Assembly (NCBI RefSeq): GCF_009497895.1
Contig: NZ_CP033116.1
Span: 62,001 to 126,000, forward strand
Reading direction: 5' to 3'
Source: Halopseudomonas pelagia
Lineage (GTDB): Bacteria > Pseudomonadota > Gammaproteobacteria > Pseudomonadales > Pseudomonadaceae
Length of the DNA: 64,000 nucleotides
Both the position numbers and the translations under genes were made by a program. A model generated the notes under the pieces. It made no database searches and was not told the DNA's origin. It saw only the letters and a program-made list of their open reading frames with translations. Positions 58,758 to 64,000 of this stretch are shown one piece after another (the stretch's first letter is position 1; each line of letters begins with the position of its first letter).

Positions 58758-60119
58758 TTACGCACTCTCCACATGGATCAGCTGATCTTGTTCCGCCTTC
58801 ACTGCCTTGATCATCTGCTGTTGCCAGTACTTGTGCTGAATGACGAATAGGCCTTCGTCCTCGATACGCGGGCCACTCATCAGCGGGTGCAGATCAATCT
58901 CCTTAGCAATTTCGTCGGGACCGTCGATCCAGTGCGTCGCCCCACGGGACATGTCGTTCATTCCCCTGCCGGCGAAGCCCTGCTGGCAAGCGCGGAATTC
59001 TTCAAGGTCGTCCGGGGTGGCCATGCCGCTGACATTGAAGAAGTCCTCGTACTGACGGACGCGGCGGGCACGCGCTTCGGCGCCTTCGCCTTTCGGCGCG
59101 ATGCAATAGATGGTGACTTCCGTTCGATCCACCGACACCGGCCGAGTGATACGCAACTGCGAGCCAAACTGATCCATCAGGTAGAGGTTCGGGTAGAGGC
59201 AGAGATTGCGGGACATACCAATCATCCAGTCGGCGCGAGCTTTACCGAACGCGCTGGCTAACCGATCTTGCTCGGCGAACAGCGGACGGTCTTTCGGGTC
59301 GGGCCAGCGCGCCCAGATCATCTGATGGCCGTTTTCAAAGGAGTAGAAACCACCGCCACCCTTGCCCCAGCTACTGGCGCTCATGGCGCGAATATCATCG
59401 CCCGCTTCTCTTAGCTTGCGCTGCTGCTGGGTGGCGGCGTAATTCCAGTGCACAGTGCTAACGTGGTAGCCGTCGGCCCCATTCTCTACCTGCACTTTCC
59501 AGTTACCTTCGTAAACATAGGTGCTGGAACCGCGCAGCACCTCAAGGCCTTCGGGCGATTGGTCGACGACCATGTCGATGACCTTCCTCGACTCGCCGAG
59601 GAACTCATCCAGCGGGGCGACATCCTCGCGCAGGCTGCCGAACAGGAATCCGCGGTAGGAAGCAAAGCGCGCAACCTTCTTCAAGTCATGCGAGCCGTTG
59701 CAATCGAAGCTGTCCGGATAGCCGGCGTCCTTGGGGTCTTTGACCTTGAGCAGCTTGCCAGAGTTACTGAAGGTCCAGCCATGGAACGAACAGGTGTGAG
59801 TGACCTTGTTTCCGCTTCTGAAGCGACAGAGCGTGGCGCCGCGATGGCTGCAGGCATTGATGAACGCATTAAGTTCACCGTCTTTGTTGCGTGCGATGAA
59901 TATCGGCTGCCGGCCCATCTGCGTGGTGTAGTAGTCGTTCTTCTCAGGGATCTGGCTCTCGTGGGCAAGATAGATCCAGTTGCCCTCGAAGATGTGCTTC
60001 ATCTCTAAGTCGAACAGCCGAGGATCGGTAAACATCTCACGCTTGCAGCGGTAGATGCCCTCATCCTTGCTTTCTTCAAGCAGACCATTAAGGTATTCGA
60101 ATTCTAGATTCATCGCCAT
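58758..60119 (-). CDS. xylX: XylX, toluate/benzoate 1,2-dioxygenase large subunit
   Basis: A 453-residue Rieske oxygenase alpha subunit nearly identical by eye to TOL XylX. The Rieske cluster ligands are in [12 protein letters not shown] (Cys-x-His) near residue 89 and [12 protein letters not shown] (Cys-x2-His) near residue 109. The mononuclear iron ligands begin with [20 protein letters not shown] near residue 211, containing two His. It adds O2 to the 1,2 positions of benzoate and methylbenzoates, giving the cis-diol for XylL. First gene of the operon; GGAG precedes the start. Confidence 0.96.
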   Translation of the reverse strand: MAMNLEFEYLNGLLEESKDEGIYRCKREMFTDPRLFDLEMKHIFEGNWIYLAHESQIPEKNDYYTTQMGRQPIFIARNKDGELNAFINACSHRGATLCRFRSGNKVTHTCSFHGWTFSNSGKLLKVKDPKDAGYPDSFDCNGSHDLKKVARFASYRGFLFGSLREDVAPLDEFLGESRKVIDMVVDQSPEGLEVLRGSSTYVYEGNWKVQVENGADGYHVSTVHWNYAATQQQRKLREAGDDIRAMSASSWGKGGGGFYSFENGHQMIWARWPDPKDRPLFAEQDRLASAFGKARADWMIGMSRNLCLYPNLYLMDQFGSQLRITRPVSVDRTEVTIYCIAPKGEGAEARARRVRQYEDFFNVSGMATPDDLEEFRACQQGFAGRGMNDMSRGATHWIDGPDEIAKEIDLHPLMSGPRIEDEGLFVIQHKYWQQQMIKAVKAEQDQLIHVESA

Positions 60120-60147
60120 GACTCCGTTGTTATTGCTTAAGTTATAA

Positions 60148-60210
60148 AGATTAAGAGTTACGCCTCTCGGAAAATAGCCACTTTCCGCACTACTGCATCC
60201 GTTTCTTGCA
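60148..60210 (-). promoter_or_regulatory. Pm: Pm promoter with two XylS boxes
   Basis: On the minus strand upstream of xylX two direct repeats of the XylS box are present: distal TGCAAGAAACGGATG (60196-60210) and proximal TGCGGAAAGTGGCTA (60175-60189), separated by 6 bases, so 21 bases apart. In TOL Pm I recall TGCAAGAAGCGGATA and TGCAAAAAATGGCTA with the same spacing. The -10 position aligned to TAGGCT of Pm is TAATCT (60148-60153). The leader ends in GGAGTCATG as in TOL. XylS with benzoate or toluate should therefore activate this operon. Confidence 0.92.
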
Positions 60211-60289
60211 AGACCAGAAACAGCGGTTGATTCAAGCGCTGTCGCCGCCTCACTTCCAGAATGTGGCCTCCTCGAACCTTATAAAACGG

Positions 60290-61525
60290 GGTAGCACCCA
60301 TCTTGTTGTTGATACCTTCAAGCTGGCCGGTATGCATCGGCCAGCGCACTCTCGCCAGGATTCCTCGCTATTAAGGCTTCAGCACCGAGGCGAATCGCAT
60401 CAAGGCTGGGATGCCGCTTTCCGCAGTATGGGCATGCCCTTTGTTGCCAGCGTCTTCTTCATTCCCAGGCATAAGGCATTGTCCGGAGCGACCGCAGACT
60501 TTCCTTCATAACGTGTACCGTCATCATCGGCTTGTTCGCCCGCAATACTTCGTCGAGTCGAACCCATTCCCGCTCGTTGAGTGAGGTCGGGTTACGGAGC
60601 AGTAACCAATGCGTTTGCTTCACCAAGCGACGTGCAGGTCGGTCATGACGCCACTGATTGGCGGCGTCCATGCGAACCCGACTGATCACTTCACGGCCGT
60701 ACTTGGCGATCACATGGAACAGGTCATAGACGACCCGTGCCCACGGACACTGGGCTCGCACCTCTAGATCGAAAGCGGTGTTCATGTCCATGTGCACGGC
60801 TTCGATCCGGGCGCAACCCTGAGGACCAAGCTCTTCGAAGAAGGGTTGGATGGCCCGGCGTGTGAGGTCCTGAGCTACATACAGAACGCGCCGCGTATTG
60901 GCACCAAGGATCACACTGGCGTAGCAATGCTCCTTGAACAGGGCGAACTCATCCATGATCAAGCCTCGCGGTTGGACTGTTGTCAGTGAGGCCACCAGTG
61001 CTTGGAGACGCTGAGGATCCAATCGTCTGACCGTATTCCAATGCAAGCCAAACATTTCTGCCACGTGGTCTACCGGCAGGCAAGCGCGGCATTTAGCTGC
61101 AGCTTGAGCCTAGGCGCAGGCTCAGCCGAGCATGCCGATCAAGCCGATCAAGCCAGGGTACACAGCCATTGCAGTCCAGGCGATAGAGGGTCCAGATCCA
61201 GAATCACCGGCTGGCCAAGCATAGGGAGATCCCTGAGGCGCCCCCTGACGCGCTCATGGATCTGGCGACAGGGATTACCGCAGACACCGCAGGTTAACCG
61301 CGCCCCGTCCGGTATCAGCGAGACGCAGACATGGTCATCAAAAACTTGCAGGTAGAGAACGTGAAAATCCTGCCATAACGGCAGCCAATCGGTATGATCT
61401 GATATGAGGCGGCGCTCTCGAATCGTGGCGTTAGTCGCACAACCATCATGACCGAGATGGCACCGCCTCACCTCATTCGAAAACGAAAAGTCCGAGCTTG
61501 TCCCGGACTTCCGTGAAAAACCCAA
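60290..61525 (-). pseudogene. ISL3-family transposase, fragmented
   Basis: Minus-strand fragments: N-terminal zinc-binding segment (61148-61525) with LTCGVCGNPCRQIHERVRGR; central DDE part (60459-61064) with MAEMFGLHWNTVRRLDPQRL, LIMDEFALFKEHCYASVIL, DMNTAFDLEVRAQCPWARVV YDLFH; and a C-terminal piece near 60290-60350 with RWPMHTGQLEGINNKM. Frames are broken near 61070 and 60460, so it is inactive. It lies about 80 bases upstream of the distal XylS box and probably marks the edge of the acquired xyl block. Confidence 0.85.
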
Positions 61526-61742
61526 AAATACTGCCGCCTGTAGACCCTGTTCGCACTAGCCAACCTGTGGATGACCCGCAAACGGTTATTGAGCATGGGA
61601 TAGATACGTCCGGAGTTCCAGGCATTCCCGCCTGACGGGCCGAAAAGAACGTCAAAATGACACTCCTTGCAAGGGTCGACACAGTTGCCCTTGCAAGGTA
61701 TCGGCGTAGCCAGAGCCGGGCACTAGGGCATCCTTCCCGGAA
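61526..61742. other. Gap with two copies of a 10-bp palindrome
   Basis: No gene is visible between the ISL3 remnant and livF. The perfect palindrome CCTTGCAAGG occurs at 61665-61674 and 61689-61698, 24 bases apart. The two copies can also pair with each other as a hairpin downstream of livF. Function unknown; a terminator of the liv operon or an IS end are possible. Confidence 0.45.
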
Positions 61743-62471
61743 CTAAAGACCGATATGTGTCCGCAGGATCTGGGGATGGCTTTTGAGATCTTGGCTGGGT
61801 CCGTCATAGACCACCCGACCCTTGACCATGATCATGCTGCGGTCGGCAAGGTCGAGCAGCACGTTGACGTTCTTGTCAACCACTAGGGTAGCGATGCCGC
61901 TGGCCTTGATCAAGCGGATCACCTCCCAAATTTCCTTGCGGATCAGAGGTGCTAGGCCTTCTGTGGCTTCGTCGAGAATCATCAGCTCGGGGTTGGTCAT
62001 CAGTGCGCGCCCGATGGCGACCATCTGCTGTTCACCACCGGAGAGATTGCCGGTAAGATGAGCGAAGCGTTCCCCTAGGCGCGGGAAGGTTTCAAGCACC
62101 CGATCCAGGCTCCAGCCGCGGCGCCCGTTGACCCCGGGACGTGCGGCCATCAGCAGACTTTCGCGCACCGTCAGGTTGGGGAACATGCCGCGGCCCTCCG
62201 GCACATAGCCGATGCCACGGCGGATCATCTGGTGCGGGGCGCTGCCGGTGACGTCTTTGCCCTTGATCCGCACCTCGCCACTGCGCGCCGGCGTTAGGCC
62301 GAGCAGCGAGCGTATGGTGGTGCTCTTGCCCATGCCGTTGCGCCCGAGCAGGGCCAGGGTTTCCCCCGGCGCGATTTGCAGGTCGACGCCATGTAGCACA
62401 TGGCTGTTGCCGTAGAAGGTGTGCAGGCCACGCACCTCGACCAACGGGGTTGCTGTCGTTGTAGTCCTCAT
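61743..62471 (-). CDS. livF: LivF-type branched-chain amino-acid ABC transporter ATPase
   Basis: A 242-residue ABC ATPase. Walker A LLGRNGMGKSTTIRSLLGL near residue 40, Q-loop region, signature LSGGEQQMVAIGRALMTNPE near residue 143 and Walker B LMILDEATEGLAPLIRKEIW. It matches the LivF/HAAT family. It is coupled to livG, whose stop it overlaps. The system may carry branched-chain amino acids or, given the neighbouring xyl operon, an aromatic acid; sequence alone does not decide. Confidence 0.9.
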   Translation of the reverse strand: MRTTTTATPLVEVRGLHTFYGNSHVLHGVDLQIAPGETLALLGRNGMGKSTTIRSLLGLTPARSGEVRIKGKDVTGSAPHQMIRRGIGYVPEGRGMFPNLTVRESLLMAARPGVNGRRGWSLDRVLETFPRLGERFAHLTGNLSGGEQQMVAIGRALMTNPELMILDEATEGLAPLIRKEIWEVIRLIKASGIATLVVDKNVNVLLDLADRSMIMVKGRVVYDGPSQDLKSHPQILRTHIGL

Positions 62472-63229
62472 CAGAACTGCTCCTCGCCGTCACCCAGATA
62501 GGCTTCCTGCACCGCCGGGTCGTTACGCACGTGATCCAGAGGACCGCTGGCCAGCATCTGCCCGTTGACCATCACGGTCAGGGTCTTGGCGATGCTGAAC
62601 ACCGCGTCCATATCGTGCTCGACCAGCAACAGCGAGTAGTCGCGCGACAGCTCGGCGAGCAGTTCAACCACCCGGTTCGACTCCTCCTTGCCCATGCCGG
62701 CCATCGGCTCATCCAGCAATAGAAAGCTCGGCTCGGTGGCCAGCACCATGCCAATCTCCAACTGGCGCTGCTCGCCGTAGCTCATGGAGCTGGCGATGCT
62801 GTGACCCTTGCTGCTCAGGCCGCACGCCTCCAAGGCTTTTTCGGCGCGCTCGCGCACCAGCGGGTAGCGGTCGCCGCGGCGGAAGAAGCGGAAGGAGTTC
62901 TTCAGCCGTGACTGCGCGGCGAGCAGGCAGTTTTCCAGACAGGTAAAGCTGGGAAAGATGTTGGTGCGCTGGAAGCTGCGCCCTACGCCCAGGTGCGACA
63001 CCTTGTTCGGCGCCAGGCCGGTGATGTCCTGGCCGTTGAATATCACCTGGCCGGCGCAGGGGAGCAGGTGACCGGAGAGCAGATTGACCATGGTGCTCTT
63101 GCCCGCCCCGTTGGGCCCTATGATCGCGTGGATCTCGCGGGGGGCCACTTGCAGGCTGATTCCGCTGACGGCGGTCAGGCCACCGAACGTTTTAGTCAGG
63201 CCACGGGTTTCCAGAATCAGGTCGCTCAT
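62471..63229 (-). CDS. livG: LivG-type branched-chain amino-acid ABC transporter ATPase
   Basis: A 252-residue ABC ATPase with Walker A IIGPNGAGKSTMVNLLSGHL near residue 37, signature MSYGEQRQLEIGMVLATEPS near residue 149 and Walker B FLLLDEPMAGMGKEE. SHLGVGRSFQRTNIFPSFTC near residue 80 is typical of LivG. It overlaps livM by 4 bases at its start. Confidence 0.92.
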   Translation of the reverse strand: MSDLILETRGLTKTFGGLTAVSGISLQVAPREIHAIIGPNGAGKSTMVNLLSGHLLPCAGQVIFNGQDITGLAPNKVSHLGVGRSFQRTNIFPSFTCLENCLLAAQSRLKNSFRFFRRGDRYPLVRERAEKALEACGLSSKGHSIASSMSYGEQRQLEIGMVLATEPSFLLLDEPMAGMGKEESNRVVELLAELSRDYSLLLVEHDMDAVFSIAKTLTVMVNGQMLASGPLDHVRNDPAVQEAYLGDGEEQF

Positions 63230-64000
63230 TGTTCAGCCTCCTCGCTGACGGAATCCGCTAGCGACTTGGTGGTGTCGCCCGGCTTGCGCTGCGCCAGTTG
63301 CAGCAACAGGCCGGCGATCCCGCGTGGCAACAACAAAACCATGCAGATTACCACCACGCCCATCGGCAGCTCCCAGTGTGGGGTCAGACTGGCGAACCAG
63401 TGGTGCAGACCCTCGAAGGCGAAGGCACCGAGAATCGGCCCGAACAGGGTGCCCATCCCGCCGAGAATCACCATTACCAAGATGTGTGCCGACATTTGCC
63501 AGCTCAGTTGATCGGGGCTGACGAAGCCGTACTGGGTTGCCGACAGCATGCCGGCGTAACCGGCGATAGTGCTGGCAATGACGAACGCCGCCAGTTTGTA
63601 GAATAATGGGTTGTAGCCCATCGCGCGGACCCGTTGTTCATTCTCCTTGATGCCCAGCAACACCCGGCCAAAGGGCGCACGCAGGAAGGTGCGCAGCAGC
63701 GCCAACAAAAATCCGAGGGAGGCCAGCGCCACATAGAACAAGGTAGTACGGTTCCCTAGGTCGAGCAACTGAACGCCGGCGATAGCGACCTCCGGTTTCA
63801 TAAACAGGTAGATACCGTCCGAGCCACCGGCGAAGGTAGCATCGTGAAACAAATAATAGAGCATCTGCGAAAAGGCTATGGTCACCATGATAAAAAAGAT
63901 CCCCGAGGTGCGGATAATCAGCACCCCCATCAGCAGCGAGGCCAAGGCGGTGAGGCCTAAGCACAACGGTAAGGCGATCCAGATGCTCAGCGCCTCGTAT
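63226..64000 (-). CDS. livM: LivM-type ABC transporter permease (partial, N-terminus outside)
   Basis: The frame is open to the window edge and reads YEALSIWIALPLCLGLTALA at the start seen, so the gene continues beyond 64000. It has at least seven hydrophobic segments, the FIMVTIAFSQMLYYLFHDAT and GMLSATQYGFVSPDQLSWQM motifs and VMVILGGMGTLFGPILGAFA near the C-terminus, the permease signature of LivH/LivM proteins. Its C-terminus is short and acidic (SEEAEQ). It presumably pairs with a LivH gene upstream outside the window. Confidence 0.9.
   Translation of the reverse strand, partial: YEALSIWIALPLCLGLTALASLLMGVLIIRTSGIFFIMVTIAFSQMLYYLFHDATFAGGSDGIYLFMKPEVAIAGVQLLDLGNRTTLFYVALASLGFLLALLRTFLRAPFGRVLLGIKENEQRVRAMGYNPLFYKLAAFVIASTIAGYAGMLSATQYGFVSPDQLSWQMSAHILVMVILGGMGTLFGPILGAFAFEGLHHWFASLTPHWELPMGVVVICMVLLLPRGIAGLLLQLAQRKPGDTTKSLADSVSEEAEQ

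Noticed and set aside
57936..58850. 304-aa plus-strand frame opposite xylZ/xylY/xylX
   Set aside because: Spans three genes on the other strand and shows no family signature.
1..64000. Search by eye for rRNA, tRNA, replication origin, prophage or defence islands
   Set aside because: No tRNA cloverleaf, rRNA segment, DnaA-box cluster, phage structural gene or restriction/toxin gene was recognised. A covariance-model search would be needed to exclude small RNAs.

Overview
The window looks like a gammaproteobacterial, Pseudomonas-lineage chromosome segment carrying a hydrocarbon-degradation island. Recognition rests on protein families read by eye: an alkane cluster very like the alk genes of Pseudomonas putida GPo1, a benzoate/toluate meta-cleavage operon very like xylXYZLTEGFJQKIH of TOL plasmids, and a TtgABC/TtgR-type solvent efflux system. 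No rRNA, tRNA or CRISPR array was seen. The exact genus (Pseudomonas, Halopseudomonas or Stutzerimonas) cannot be fixed from the sequence alone.

Layout. (1) 1-4300: GC-rich surface-glycan operon on the + strand (end of ugd, sugar-nucleotide epimerase, TVP38-type membrane protein, GT2 and ArnT-like GT39 glycosyltransferases), closed by a hairpin. (2) 4427-4824: decayed MFS transporter. (3) 5113-20497: visibly more AT-rich alk island: alkB-alkG-alkH-alkJ-alkK-alkL on the - strand, divergent alkS-alkT on the + strand. alkF is absent. alkK is split by a 1.2-kb IS3-family element with a 4-bp target duplication, and alkS is split by a 2.6-kb IS21-family element. (4) 20721-24632: two broken inverted IS66 copies and an intact-looking IS3 element, then a decayed hupE/ureJ gene. 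(5) 25281-31849: ttgA-ttgB-ttgC efflux operon with divergent ttgR and a recognisable TtgR operator. (6) 32242-37347: small lipoprotein, lpxR-like gene, IS remnants and broken transporter/kinase/exporter genes. (7) 37638-44602: accessory metabolic genes (alpha/beta hydrolase, two hotdog thioesterases, aldo/keto reductase, dienelactone hydrolase, cupin, GST) with two TetR regulators. (8) 44788-47297: IS21 and IS5 remnants. (9) 47460-60210: xylS and the complete 13-gene meta operon, convergent, with an almost canonical Pm promoter bearing two XylS boxes. (10) 60290-61525: ISL3 transposase remnant. (11) 61743-64000: livF-livG-livM (partial) ABC transporter.

How it works together. AlkB with AlkG and AlkT would hydroxylate medium-chain alkanes. 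AlkJ and AlkH would oxidise the alcohol to a fatty acid, and AlkK would activate it to acyl-CoA. AlkL would admit substrate through the outer membrane. Because alkS and alkK are interrupted, this branch is predicted to be uninduced and partly incomplete. The xyl operon, in contrast, looks intact: XylXYZ and XylL convert benzoate/toluates to catechols, XylE (kept active by XylT) cleaves the ring, and XylG/XylF/XylH/XylI/XylJ/XylK/XylQ deliver pyruvate and acetyl-CoA. No upper xylene pathway and no xylR are visible; an IS5 remnant sits where xylR lies in TOL plasmids. The Ttg pump would help tolerance to aromatic solvents.

Nothing here is a clearly new system. The most interesting points are the juxtaposition of alk and xyl lower-pathway modules, the loss of alkF, the IS-silenced alk regulator with both halves still in frame, and the conserved Pm architecture next to an ISL3 remnant.
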